NCBI GenBank assembly: GCA_964510525.1
Contig: CAZECE010000043.1
Location: 1-51,452, forward strand
Origin: CAZECE01 sp964510525
GTDB taxonomy: Bacteria; Pseudomonadota; Gammaproteobacteria; Pseudomonadales; JANQJO01
Direction: 5' to 3'
DNA length: 51,452 nt
This document shows positions 15,492 through 24,244 of this stretch, piece by piece; position 1 is the stretch's first letter, and every line of letters starts with the position of its first letter. The notes under the pieces are model-generated. The model worked only from the letters and a program-made list of their open reading frames with translations, did no database searches and was not told the DNA's origin. Position numbers and translations under genes: made by a program.

Positions 15492-16571
15492 ATGACGAAC
15501 TTTAATACCATGCAAATCAGCCTCCAACTCCCCGATGATTGGCATCTTCACCTAAGAGATGATGTCATGCTCGAAGAAACCGTACCCGCAACGGCCCGCT
15601 GCTTTAAACGGGCTATTGTCATGCCTAACCTAGTGCCGCCGGTTCGTACCGCACAGGACGCTTTGGCTTACAAAGCTCGCATCATGGCCGCTAACAAGAC
15701 CGGCCATCCGTTTGAACCCTTAATGACGATGTATTTAACGGATGCGACGACCAGCGAGCAGATTCGTGAAGCCGCTGAGATGGGGGTGACAGCTGTGAAA
15801 CTGTACCCGGCTGGCGCAACCACTAATTCTGATTCTGGAGTGACCAATCTAGAAGCCTTAACCCCTGTATTAGAAACCTTGGCTGAGGTCAATATGTTGT
15901 TGTTGGTGCACGGTGAAGTGACGGATGATTCGATTGATATTTTTGACCGAGAGAAAGTCTTTATTGAGCAGCGCTTAGAGCCTTTGATCCAGCGCATACC
16001 CCAGTTGCGGGTTGTGTTAGAACATATTACGACGCAGGAAGCCGTGGCCTTTGTTCAAGAGGCGGGGGATAGCATTGCAGCGACCATCACTCCCCAGCAT
16101 TTGCTGTTGAATAGAAATGATTTGTTGGTAGGTGGCATTCGACCTCATAATTACTGCTTACCTATTTTAAAGCGTAATACGCATCAAGAAGCCTTACGGC
16201 AGGCTGTGGCATCAGGTTCCAAACGTTTTTTTCTCGGAACGGATTCAGCGCCTCATGAAAAAGCTAAGAAAGAAACCGATTGCGGTTGTGCGGGTTGCTA
16301 CAGTGCTTGGGCGGCTTTGGAGCTGTATGCACAGGTGTTTGATGATCTCGGTGCTTTGGATAAGCTCGAAGGATTTGCGAGTCATTATGGTCCTGATTTT
16401 TACGGATTGCCGCGAAACCAGGGGGCGGTAACGTTGCAGCGTTCCCCCTGGAAAATCCCTGATTCAATTACACTGCCCACTGGAAACCCCATTATTCCTT
16501 TTATGGCTGGAGCCACGATTAACTGGCGCGTTGAATCTGTCTCGTACGATTTTCTTTCTCCAGCTTGCTAA
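15492..16571 (+). CDS. pyrC: dihydroorotase
   Basis: The protein cyclises N-carbamoyl-aspartate to dihydroorotate in pyrimidine synthesis. It has the class II metal site: DWHLHLRDD near the N-terminus, the carboxylated Lys in TAVKLYPAG, His in LLVHGEV and LEHITT, and the catalytic Asp in LGTDSAPH. The open frame begins with ATG at 15492, but ATG at 15510 (MQISLQLPD) gives the family's usual N-terminus and a length of 353, so the true start may be there. It follows fbpC by 12 bases and may share its transcript, although its function is unrelated to iron. Confidence 0.95.
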   Translation: MTNFNTMQISLQLPDDWHLHLRDDVMLEETVPATARCFKRAIVMPNLVPPVRTAQDALAYKARIMAANKTGHPFEPLMTMYLTDATTSEQIREAAEMGVTAVKLYPAGATTNSDSGVTNLEALTPVLETLAEVNMLLLVHGEVTDDSIDIFDREKVFIEQRLEPLIQRIPQLRVVLEHITTQEAVAFVQEAGDSIAATITPQHLLLNRNDLLVGGIRPHNYCLPILKRNTHQEALRQAVASGSKRFFLGTDSAPHEKAKKETDCGCAGCYSAWAALELYAQVFDDLGALDKLEGFASHYGPDFYGLPRNQGAVTLQRSPWKIPDSITLPTGNPIIPFMAGATINWRVESVSYDFLSPAC

Positions 16572-16601
16572 CAAGCATTTATCGTGTCAGTTTTGGCTGA
16601 G

Positions 16602-17729
16602 CTACCCCAGGGTGTTTTTTAAAAACCGACTGGCTGGCTGGATAACTTCACCGGTACGGAAGGTTTTTTGACGTTCAAGGTTGGCTACAACTTGCAGTCG
16701 ATGGATGTTCTTATAGCCTTCAAAAAAATGATTAAAATTTTTTGAGCGATCGCTGTCTTGCCATTTTGCTTCAATAAGTCGGTGGGGTTTGTTTTCTTTT
16801 TGAATAAAAAAGTCGATCTCGTAGCCATTGCGGTTGCGTATGTAGAAGAGTTCGTAGTGTATGCCTTCGACATCTTGAGCGTAGTGGATATCTTTAAGTA
16901 GAGATGTTGCAATCAAATTTTCAAATCGAGCGCCCATATCGTCGGCAACCATGGCGTTGTCAAAAAAATAATATTTTGGTTGCTTGGTGAGCGCTTTAGC
17001 AATATTTTTGTGATAGGGAGAAACCCGAAAAATCACGTAAAGGTTTTCGAGCAGCGTGAGCCAGGCTTGGACTGTTTTTGGGCTTTTTTGTAGGTCGTTA
17101 GCAAGGCTATTTGCTGAAACTGGACTGCCAACTCTGTGTTTAAGGAGTTCGATAAGTGTTTCAAGCCCCTTAATATCTCGAATGGCTGTTAAGTCTATGA
17201 GATCTTCTCGCAAAATTAAGTCAATATGAGAGCGGCGCCATCGGTTGTAATAGGTTTTTTTTCCATTAAAAAAAGGCTCAGGGAAGCCGCCCACGGTTAA
17301 CAGGCGAGAAAAAATCTCTTGTTCATCCAGGTCGGTATTATTGCATGCCTCTTGGAAGGTGATTGGGTGTAAGTGAAACAAAAAATGTCGACCGGCCAGA
17401 GAGTCTCCGACTTTTCGAAAGGCTGAGAGATTGGCGCTGCCTGTGATGACGATTTCAGGTTGTAAACCTTCGACGTCATATACGCCCTTGATCCAGGCTT
17501 TCCACTTGTCCATCTTGTGCAGTTCATCAAAGATCACCAGCGGCTTCGTGCGATCCCAACTGAGTTCTTGTATTATTTTCCGGTGAGCAACTGAATCGAA
17601 ATTAAGATATTCAAATTCTTCTGAGAGCATTTTCGACAATGTGGTTTTTCCGCATTGTCTAGGACCAGTAATTAATATGATTTTTTTACTTAAGTCGGCT
17701 TGTATTGGGCTTAATAAATCTCTTTTCAT
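16602..17729 (-). CDS. AAA ATPase with DUF4143 domain
   Basis: The 375-residue protein has an AAA_14 P-loop domain (Walker A ITGPRQCGKTTLSK near residues 20-33, Walker B PLVIFDELHK) and a C-terminal DUF4143 domain. The latter includes RNGYEIDFFIQ followed by LIEAKW, the spacing of a PD-(D/E)xK nuclease core. A winged-helix-like stretch lies between (SANSLANDLQKSPKTVQAWL). Family members are widespread, often variable between strains, and of unknown function. A perfect 16-base inverted repeat begins 5 bases upstream of its start. A second family member lies at 20054. Confidence 0.85.
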   Translation of the reverse strand: MKRDLLSPIQADLSKKIILITGPRQCGKTTLSKMLSEEFEYLNFDSVAHRKIIQELSWDRTKPLVIFDELHKMDKWKAWIKGVYDVEGLQPEIVITGSANLSAFRKVGDSLAGRHFLFHLHPITFQEACNNTDLDEQEIFSRLLTVGGFPEPFFNGKKTYYNRWRRSHIDLILREDLIDLTAIRDIKGLETLIELLKHRVGSPVSANSLANDLQKSPKTVQAWLTLLENLYVIFRVSPYHKNIAKALTKQPKYYFFDNAMVADDMGARFENLIATSLLKDIHYAQDVEGIHYELFYIRNRNGYEIDFFIQKENKPHRLIEAKWQDSDRSKNFNHFFEGYKNIHRLQVVANLERQKTFRTGEVIQPASRFLKNTLG

Positions 17730-17733
17730 AATT

Positions 17734-17797
17734 AGACATTTTTGGAGTTTATTTTAAAAATGTCAATTATTTTTTGTATGTAACTCCAAAAATGTCT
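17734..17797. repeat. perfect 16-base inverted repeat upstream of the DUF4143 ATPase
   Basis: AGACATTTTTGGAGTT at 17734-17749 is exactly reverse-complemented at 17782-17797, separated by 32 bases. It begins 5 bases from the ATPase start codon, so it covers the likely promoter and 5' end of that gene. It could be an operator or a hairpin in the leader; no transposase or target duplication is visible. Confidence 0.7.
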
Positions 17798-17920
17798 GGG
17801 CGGTTAGCCCTTCGTGTCTGTATTTTTCTAACTCTTCTGGCAATTGATTTGCCAGCTCTATCTATTTTAAAGCATTATTAAGTTGCTGAGTTCATTGGCG
17901 TTAATGCCATTTTTTTTCTT
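17798..17920 (+). ncRNA. candidate small structured RNA ending in a terminator-like hairpin
   Basis: The 324-base gap 17730-18053 has no credible gene. On the plus strand it holds three hairpins in a row: GGGC/GCCC (17798-17801 with 17807-17810), CTGGCAA/TTGCCAG (17837-17843 with 17849-17855, 5-base loop), and TGGC/GCCA (17896-17899 with 17906-17909) followed at once by eight T. The last looks like an intrinsic terminator, yet no plus-strand gene lies upstream for over 1.2 kb. A small RNA is one explanation. No convincing promoter was found, so this is tentative. Confidence 0.25.
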
Positions 17921-18053
17921 CGGCTTGGGCTTTTAATGTAAAATGCTTTCTGCATATTTAATGATTGATCTGATAATGGCTTGGCTGAAATTGAGTCCAT
18001 GTTGTCTACCTAATTCTCATTTGATCCGCTTTAAAAGAGAGATTATTGCTTAA

Positions 18054-19100
18054 ATGACCCTTCTGATTGTTTATTTGTTCCTCGCTATAGGCGTTTCCTT
18101 TCTTTGTTCGGTTTTAGAGTCTGTTTTACTTTCCATAACCCCCGGCTATGTTCAGCACATACTCACCAGTCGGCCGCGTGTGGGGCGTGCTGTAAACCGA
18201 GTGCGGGAAAAGCTCGATGAATCCATCTCAGCGATTTTGATTCTCAACACCTTCGCTCATACCGTTGGTGCTGTGGGTGTAGGCTCTCAGGCGATTAAAA
18301 TTTTTGGTGAGCAATGGGAATCTTTGATTGCTGTTGTTTTAACCTTGGTGATTCTTTATTGCTCTGAAATCATTCCAAAGACCCTGGGTGCCAAGTATTG
18401 GCAGCGTTTGGCGCCCAGCGCCGCTTTTGTAATTCGGTGGTTAGTTAAGCTGGTATTTCCGTTGGTGTGGATTTCGGCTCGTATCACAAACGTATTTGGC
18501 AAACATGAGTCTAATGCTGTCAGTCGGGAGCAGCTCATTGCTTTGGCTTATTTGGGCCGTAAAGGCGGGGTGCTGGGCCCGAATGAAAGCTTGTATTTAG
18601 AAAACGTGTTGCGTTTGCAAGAAGTGACAACCGAACAAATCTGCACGCCTCGCAGTGTGGTGCATATGTTAGAACACTCAACCACTGTTGCCGAAGCCTT
18701 GGATCATCCTAAAACCAAATCCTTTACTCGAATTCCGGTTTTTGATGAAAACGCCGATAATGTGCTCGGCAAAGTGATTATTCGAGATCTATACGAAGCT
18801 GAAATGCGCGGGGAAGGTCATCAAGCGGTTGATAAATGGACTCATGAGCTGGATAGGGTTTCTGAAAAATTGCCCGTGATGCAGCTTTTAGATCAGTTCA
18901 TAAAAAACAACAAGCATATGTTTTTGGTGGAAGATGAGTTTGGCCAGACTACTGGAGTGGTTACTTTGGAAGATGCGCTTGAAACCTTGCTCGGTCGTGA
19001 GATCGTTGATGAAAGTGATCAGGTAGAAGATATGCAAGCTTTAGCAAAAGGGCAATATCGTGAAAAGCTGCGCCACAGGAGAAAGGCCGATGAGCATTAA
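18054..19100 (+). CDS. CNNM/DUF21 transmembrane protein with CBS domains
   Basis: The 348-residue protein has an N-terminal DUF21 (CNNM) membrane domain with four hydrophobic segments to about residue 140 and the family's EIIPKTLGAKY motif near residue 105. A CBS pair follows to about residue 325 (TEQICTPRSVVHML, then TGVVTLEDALETLLG). The C-terminal CorC_HlyC domain is absent. CNNM proteins act in Mg2+ or Co2+ transport or its regulation; the older name 'hemolysin' for such proteins is misleading. The stop overlaps the pirin gene by 11 bases. Confidence 0.9.
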   Translation: MTLLIVYLFLAIGVSFLCSVLESVLLSITPGYVQHILTSRPRVGRAVNRVREKLDESISAILILNTFAHTVGAVGVGSQAIKIFGEQWESLIAVVLTLVILYCSEIIPKTLGAKYWQRLAPSAAFVIRWLVKLVFPLVWISARITNVFGKHESNAVSREQLIALAYLGRKGGVLGPNESLYLENVLRLQEVTTEQICTPRSVVHMLEHSTTVAEALDHPKTKSFTRIPVFDENADNVLGKVIIRDLYEAEMRGEGHQAVDKWTHELDRVSEKLPVMQLLDQFIKNNKHMFLVEDEFGQTTGVVTLEDALETLLGREIVDESDQVEDMQALAKGQYREKLRHRRKADEH

Positions 19101-19950
19101 GCATTTAATACAGCCGAAAGAAAAAGATCTGGGCGAATTCTCAGTACGGCGTTTGTTGCCTTCGGCTAAACAACAAATGGTCGGCCCGTGGATCTTCTTT
19201 GATCACATGGGGCCTGCTGAGTTTGCTCCTGGTCAAGGGGTGAATGTTCGTCCGCACCCTCATATTAATTTGGCTACGGTCACATATCTGTTTGAAGGGG
19301 AGATCTTGCATCGCGATTCCGTGGGCAGTTTGCAAACCATTCAACCTGGGGATATAAACTTAATGGTGGCGGGCAAAGGTATTGCTCATTCCGAGCGAGA
19401 GCGGGAAGAGGTTAATCAGCAAACGCATCGATTGCATGGTTTGCAGCTTTGGCACGCTTTGCCAGAGGTTTATGAAGAAATCGAGCCGGCTTTTTATCAT
19501 TACCCTTCAGCGGAAATTCCTCAATTTATTGAAGGCAAGGTGACGGGGCGTGTGATGATGGGGGCGGCTTATGGCGTGGTTTCCCCGGTTAAAACCTTTG
19601 CGCAAACCTTGTATGTGGAAGCCAAGCTGCCAGCGGGCGAATCGTTTAAGTTGCCGACCGAAGATGAGTTGGCTGTGTATGTCGCTGAGGGTGGTGTTAG
19701 TTTAAAAGATCGGTCTATTCCTCAATATGCTCTGGCAATAGTAGAGCCCGGTTCCGATTTGTATTTGATGGCCGAACAAGACAGCCAAATAGCCTTGATT
19801 GGCGGTGAAAAAATGACTGAGCGCTTTATTGAGTGGAATTTTGTATCCAGTCGGCAAGAGCGCATAGAGCAAGCCAAGTTGGATTGGAAAGCAGGGCATT
19901 TTCCGAAAGTGGTGGGGGATGAAGAAGAGTTTATTCCGTTGCCTGAGTAA
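19090..19950 (+). CDS. pirin family protein
   Basis: A bicupin pirin of about 286 residues. I place the start at ATG 19090 (MSIKHLIQPKEK) because AGGAGA lies just upstream; an in-frame ATG at 19060 would add ten unlikely residues. The N-terminal cupin has GPWIFFDHMGPAEF and the metal ligands in VRPHPHINLATVTYLFEGE and AHSER. Some pirins oxidise quercetin with Fe or Mn, but most have no known substrate. It overlaps the CNNM gene by 11 bases, so the two are probably co-expressed. Confidence 0.9.
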   Translation: MSIKHLIQPKEKDLGEFSVRRLLPSAKQQMVGPWIFFDHMGPAEFAPGQGVNVRPHPHINLATVTYLFEGEILHRDSVGSLQTIQPGDINLMVAGKGIAHSEREREEVNQQTHRLHGLQLWHALPEVYEEIEPAFYHYPSAEIPQFIEGKVTGRVMMGAAYGVVSPVKTFAQTLYVEAKLPAGESFKLPTEDELAVYVAEGGVSLKDRSIPQYALAIVEPGSDLYLMAEQDSQIALIGGEKMTERFIEWNFVSSRQERIEQAKLDWKAGHFPKVVGDEEEFIPLPE

Positions 19951-19977
19951 ATAGTATGCTTGATGTCCGATTTGTTG

Positions 19978-20020
19978 TAATCATGCAGATTTGAAGTTAG
20001 ACTTAAAATCTGCATGATTA
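19978..20020. repeat. perfect 15-base inverted repeat (hairpin) before the second DUF4143 ATPase
   Basis: TAATCATGCAGATTT at 19978-19992 is exactly reverse-complemented at 20006-20020, with a 13-base loop. It lies 28 bases after the pirin stop and 34 bases before the ATPase ATG. It may end the pirin transcript, though the T-run is not immediate, or serve as an operator for the ATPase gene. Confidence 0.7.
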
Positions 20021-20053
20021 ATTCTAATCTATTATTTTATATGGCTTTTTTGT

Positions 20054-21247
20054 ATGTATTTGCGCGCCATTTCTGAGGTTTTGCGTCACTCCGCTGAAAA
20101 ATTTCCTGTCGTGACCTTAAGTGGGCCTCGGCAAGCGGGTAAAACGACCTTAGTTAAAAGTTGTTTTCCTGATCATGCATATATCAATCTGGAGGCGCCG
20201 GATACCCGGCAGTTTGCGGAACAGGATCCGCGTGGGTTCTTTCGCCAGTTTTGTGGGGCCTCTGTGACGGGTTTAACCATACTGGATGAGGTGCAAAGAG
20301 CTCCTTCCTTGGTTTCTTACATTCAGACCTTTGTCGATGAGAATAAAATTAAGGGTCAATTTATCCTAACGGGCAGTCATCAGCTGGAGCTGAATCAAGC
20401 GGTTAGTCAGTCCTTGGCAGGGCGCACCGCATTGCTCACCTTGCTGCCTTTATCATTGACGGAGTTGAATCAGCCTAGAGTGTCTGAAGAGTGCATCTAT
20501 CAGGGGTTTTTGCCGCAAGTGCACGCAGAGAGGCTGAGTGCTCATGAAGTCTATCGGTATTATTTTCGAACCTACGTCGAGCGAGACGTTAGATTGATGA
20601 TCAACATTAAAGACATTTCACGGTTTGAGCAGTTTATTCAGTTGTGTGCAGGGCGCATTGGACAGTTATTTAATGCCAGTCAATTGGCGAATGAAGTAGG
20701 GGTGTCGTCTAATACAATCCAGCAATGGTTATCCATTTTGGAGGCTTCGCATATTGTCTATCGTTTAAAGCCCTATTATGAGAATTTGGGTAAGCGCTTG
20801 GTGAAATCACCCAAGCTGTATTTTACCGATGTGGGCCTGGCTTGTTATTTATTGGGCCTTAAAAATGCCGAGCAGGTGAGTCGAGATCCTTTGCGGGGGC
20901 AGCTATTTGAAAATTTGGTGGTGATTGAATTGCTTAAGCATCGTTATAACACGGGCAATGATGCTGATTTGTATTTTTATCGTGATGCGAATGGTCATGA
21001 AGTGGATGTGTTATTCAAATCTGGGCGTTCGTTAAGGCCTATTGAGATTAAGGCTTCTGAAACTTTCCACCCTCAGTTAGCTAAAAATGTTCGGTATCTC
21101 GAAACAGTGTTGGGAGATCGTTATGAATCGGGTTATGTGATTTATGCCGGTGACTTGCATGCACAGAAAGAAGGTTGCGAATTTTTGAATTTTAATCAAG
21201 CTGAGGCTGCCCTCGTTCCTGAAATTGCTCCATCGAAACGCCAGTGA
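20054..21247 (+). CDS. AAA ATPase with DUF4143 domain (second copy)
   Basis: The 397-residue protein has Walker A LSGPRQAGKTTLVK near residues 22-35, Walker B LTILDEVQRAP, a winged-helix-like section (NASQLANEVGVSSNTIQQWL) and a C-terminal DUF4143 part with GHEVDVLF followed by PIEIKASETF, the PD-(D/E)xK-like core. It is only distantly similar to the copy at 16602, so this is not a recent duplication. The function is unknown for the family. It has its own inverted repeat upstream and stands alone. Confidence 0.85.
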   Translation: MYLRAISEVLRHSAEKFPVVTLSGPRQAGKTTLVKSCFPDHAYINLEAPDTRQFAEQDPRGFFRQFCGASVTGLTILDEVQRAPSLVSYIQTFVDENKIKGQFILTGSHQLELNQAVSQSLAGRTALLTLLPLSLTELNQPRVSEECIYQGFLPQVHAERLSAHEVYRYYFRTYVERDVRLMINIKDISRFEQFIQLCAGRIGQLFNASQLANEVGVSSNTIQQWLSILEASHIVYRLKPYYENLGKRLVKSPKLYFTDVGLACYLLGLKNAEQVSRDPLRGQLFENLVVIELLKHRYNTGNDADLYFYRDANGHEVDVLFKSGRSLRPIEIKASETFHPQLAKNVRYLETVLGDRYESGYVIYAGDLHAQKEGCEFLNFNQAEAALVPEIAPSKRQ

Positions 21248-21368
21248 CGTTAAAACCACATTCGTTCATGAACTTGGGAAGCAATCGTTAGATGGCCAGG
21301 CAATTTTGATTTTCGGTGCATTATAGCGGGGAGCCTTTGGAAACAGTGGAAGTTATGGATAAGCTCCA

Positions 21369-22238
21369 ATGAGTATTGAAACTTTGCCGATCAGTGTGAT
21401 CATTCGCACTCTGAATGAGGCTGCTAACATTGAACGATGCATTAGAAGCTGTCAGTCAAATAAGCCGTTTGAGATCTTAGTGGTGGATGGTCAGTCCATC
21501 GACAATACTCGTGACATTGCGGAATCGTTGGGAGTGAAAGTGCTCCAGTGTGAGCCAAGTCTGGTGATTCAACGCGACGCAGCCATCAATGCTTGTGATG
21601 CTTCGACGGAATTTGTTGCTATTGTCGATGCTGATGATGTGTTAGAGGCTAACTGTTTAGCATGCTTGAGAGACGACTTGGTTCGTGATCAGGCACAAGC
21701 GGTTCAGGCGGCGCATGGGTGTTATTCTGAGGTAACCGGACAACCAGCGACTTATTGGGAAAAAGCCATGCTGGCCAATTTACAAGTGATCAATCGATGT
21801 AATCGGTTGAACCCTGAAGCCATTAATATGGTTGGGCGACCAGCGTTGTACGTCAAATCTTGGCTGGTTAAAGCCATTCAGTCTGAGAGTCGGCAATTTA
21901 CATCCGCTTCCGAAGATTCCGATTTGTCTTATCGGTTAAAATTGTTGGGCGCCCAATTTACTTATGGAACGGGCATAACGTATCGAAAGCATTTGGCAAC
22001 TTTTGGCGGGCTTATCAAACAATGGCTTGTTTATGGGCAAGGGGATGCCAAGTTTGTGTTGAAGCACCCTGAACGTAAATGGCACGTGCTGTATCATCAA
22101 CTAATTAATTATCCATTGGTAAGAGCGGCTTATTGTGCGCGATGGGTGTCGGTTCGTTACGTGCCTTTTTTTATTGCTCAGGGAGTTATCCGTTTTGTGG
22201 GGTTTTGTCGGTTTTTGATGAAAAAAAGATCGAAATAA
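21369..22238 (+). CDS. glycosyltransferase family 2
   Basis: The 289-residue GT-A glycosyltransferase opens with ISVIIRTLNEAANIERCIRS, has the nucleotide-sugar pocket ILVVDGQSIDNTRDIAE, and the metal-binding DxD in AIVDADDVLE (about residues 87-96). A later SEDSDLSYRLKLLG matches the family's ED motif for acceptor binding. The C-terminus has a hydrophobic basic tail that may touch the membrane. It opens the glycan island, 161 bases before the CDP-sugar genes. Donor and acceptor cannot be told from sequence. Confidence 0.85.
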   Translation: MSIETLPISVIIRTLNEAANIERCIRSCQSNKPFEILVVDGQSIDNTRDIAESLGVKVLQCEPSLVIQRDAAINACDASTEFVAIVDADDVLEANCLACLRDDLVRDQAQAVQAAHGCYSEVTGQPATYWEKAMLANLQVINRCNRLNPEAINMVGRPALYVKSWLVKAIQSESRQFTSASEDSDLSYRLKLLGAQFTYGTGITYRKHLATFGGLIKQWLVYGQGDAKFVLKHPERKWHVLYHQLINYPLVRAAYCARWVSVRYVPFFIAQGVIRFVGFCRFLMKKRSK

Positions 22239-22399
22239 AGCTGATTTATGATGACTTACATTATGCAATTTTTGCCCTTTCATGGTCTTTGGTCTATCTA
22301 TACCTCTCGTTGGTTTAATTTTCATGGTTTTGGTTTGATTTGCGGGGCTTTGGTTTGATTTCGAAACGTTGGTTGAATGATTCGCAATAGGGATGCGGC

Positions 22400-23170
22400 A
22401 TGAAGGTAGTGATTCTTGCGGGCGGTTATGGCACTCGGTTGAGTGAAGAGACGGATATTAAGCCAAAGCCCATGGTTGAAATCGGTGGTAAACCGATTTT
22501 GTGGCACATCATGAAGCATTATTCTCAGTGTGGTTTTAATGAGTTCATTATTCTATTGGGCTACAAAGGCTATTCCATTAAAGAATACTTCGCTAATTAC
22601 GTTTTGTATCAGAGCAATATTACGATGCATCTCAGCAATGGCAAAATCGAAGTTCATGATAACTTCAGTGAACCTTGGGTTGTGACGTTGTTGGATACGG
22701 GAATTGATACCATGACCGGTGGCCGAATCAAGCGGGCCAGCGATTATATTGGCGGGGCGCCTTTTTTATTAACTTACGGAGATGGGGTGTCCGATGTTGA
22801 TGTTCGTGAAGTCGTTCAGTTTCATCAACAACAAAAGACTTTAGTAACGATTACGGCGGTGCAGCCAGAAGGTCGATTCGGGTCCTTGGATATCACGGGT
22901 CACAAAGTGGAACGTTTTGTTGAGAAACCACAGGGCGATGGGCATTGGGTGAATGGTGGTTTTATGGTGTGTGAGCCGACTGTGCTCGAACACATCCAGG
23001 GGGATGCTTCGGTTTTTGAGCAGGATGCACTGGATAAATTGGCTCAGTCGGGTCAAATGGCCGCTTTTAAGCACCACGGTTTTTGGAAGTGCATGGATAC
23101 CTTGAGAGATAAGCAGCATTTAAACGCGATGTGGAACGCCAATACCGCAAAGTGGAAAACTTGGGATTAA
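22400..23170 (+). CDS. rfbF: glucose-1-phosphate cytidylyltransferase
   Basis: This enzyme makes CDP-glucose from glucose-1-phosphate and CTP, the entry step to CDP-deoxysugars. At 256 residues it has the usual length. The nucleotidyltransferase start VVILAGGYGTRLSEETDIKP and the RfbF-specific KPMVEIGGKPILWHIM, together with FLLTYGDGVSDVD (metal-binding Asp) and FVEKPQGDGHWVNGGFMV, are all present. An AGGGA ribosome site precedes the ATG. It is followed after 3 bases by rfbG, the enzyme that uses its product. Confidence 0.95.
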   Translation: MKVVILAGGYGTRLSEETDIKPKPMVEIGGKPILWHIMKHYSQCGFNEFIILLGYKGYSIKEYFANYVLYQSNITMHLSNGKIEVHDNFSEPWVVTLLDTGIDTMTGGRIKRASDYIGGAPFLLTYGDGVSDVDVREVVQFHQQQKTLVTITAVQPEGRFGSLDITGHKVERFVEKPQGDGHWVNGGFMVCEPTVLEHIQGDASVFEQDALDKLAQSGQMAAFKHHGFWKCMDTLRDKQHLNAMWNANTAKWKTWD

Positions 23171-23173
23171 TGC

Positions 23174-24244
23174 GTGGAACTCTTTGATAATCAATACCAA
23201 AATAAACGCGTCTTGGTAACGGGGCATACGGGTTTCAAAGGGTCTTGGCTGTGTTTGTGGTTGCAAGAGTTAGGTGCTACGGTTTTTGGCTATAGCTTAG
23301 CACCTGAGACGACGCCTAATCATTTTGATGAATTGAATTTAAGCATTACCTCAGTGATTGGCAATGTGTGCGACCGTGAGCACATAGCAAAAGTTGTTGC
23401 TGATTTTGAACCAGACATCGTTTTTCATCTAGCCGCACAATCGCTTGTGCGTCGATCTTATACAACGCCGGTAGAAACTTTTGCCACCAATGTGATGGGC
23501 ACGGTGAATGTTCTTGATGTTTGTCGACTGGCGCCTTCGGTGCAAGCGGTGGTGAATGTGACCACGGATAAATGTTATGAAAATAAAGAATGGGTTTGGG
23601 GGTATCGGGAGTCGGATCGATTGGGCGGTCATGACCCTTACAGTACATCCAAGGCGTGTTCGGAATGGGTCAGTGCCAGCTATCGGCAGTCGTTTGATCA
23701 AAGTCACTTGCTGATTGCAACGGCTCGGGCGGGCAATGTTGTCGGTGGGGGCGATTGGGCCGAAGATAGGTTGATACCTGATCTGATGAAAGCGGCGGCA
23801 GAAAAATCAACTTTAGATATTCGAAATCCAGAGGCCACTCGGCCTTGGCAGCATGTATTGGAACCGCTCAGAGGTTACCTTATGTTAGGGCAGCGGTTGT
23901 TGGGAGGTCATGCCCAGTTTGCTTCAGCCTGGAACTTTGGTCCGAATGAGGAAGGTCACTTAACGGTTCGAGATGTTGTGGCCGAAGTGAATAAAAGCTG
24001 GTCTATCAAAACCAATATGCCTAAAAAAACGGTTTCGGGGATTAATGACAGTTTGCATGAAGCGGTCAATTTAAAGCTCGATTGCTCTAAGGCGCGATCA
24101 GCTTTGGGTTGGCGTCCTGTTTGGTCAGCTGAAAAAACCTTTGCCATGACCACTCAGTGGTATCGCGTGTTTTATGCTGAGCAGCAGCTGGAGTCATTGG
24201 ATCAGCTTCGTCAGTATGTGAATGATATGAGTCAGCTAGGATGA
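23174..24244 (+). CDS. rfbG: CDP-glucose 4,6-dehydratase
   Basis: The 356-residue extended SDR converts CDP-glucose to CDP-4-keto-6-deoxyglucose. It has the NAD site VLVTGHTGFKGSWL, the catalytic Thr-Asp-Lys in VTTDKCYEN and YSTSK (Tyr and Lys), and the family's GGGDWAEDRLIPD. The start is GTG at 23174, 3 bases after rfbF. The 4-keto product is the branch point for dideoxyhexoses or, as the following genes suggest, a C-methylated 6-deoxyhexose. The gene overlaps the epimerase by 4 bases. Confidence 0.95.
   Translation: MELFDNQYQNKRVLVTGHTGFKGSWLCLWLQELGATVFGYSLAPETTPNHFDELNLSITSVIGNVCDREHIAKVVADFEPDIVFHLAAQSLVRRSYTTPVETFATNVMGTVNVLDVCRLAPSVQAVVNVTTDKCYENKEWVWGYRESDRLGGHDPYSTSKACSEWVSASYRQSFDQSHLLIATARAGNVVGGGDWAEDRLIPDLMKAAAEKSTLDIRNPEATRPWQHVLEPLRGYLMLGQRLLGGHAQFASAWNFGPNEEGHLTVRDVVAEVNKSWSIKTNMPKKTVSGINDSLHEAVNLKLDCSKARSALGWRPVWSAEKTFAMTTQWYRVFYAEQQLESLDQLRQYVNDMSQLG

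Noticed and set aside
15183..15551. 122-residue minus-strand open frame over the fbpC/pyrC junction
   Set aside because: Antisense to two well-supported genes and without family features.
17734..17797. Inverted repeat as ends of an insertion sequence
   Set aside because: Only 32 bases lie between the arms and no flanking target duplication is visible.
18054..19100. Hemolysin
   Set aside because: The HlyC/CorC name is historical; the DUF21 and CBS domains indicate an ion-transport-related membrane protein.
22318..22373. Repeated TTTGGTTTGATTT words before rfbF as a mobile-element end
   Set aside because: Only two short AT-rich copies, no inverted ends, no transposase; probably low-complexity sequence.
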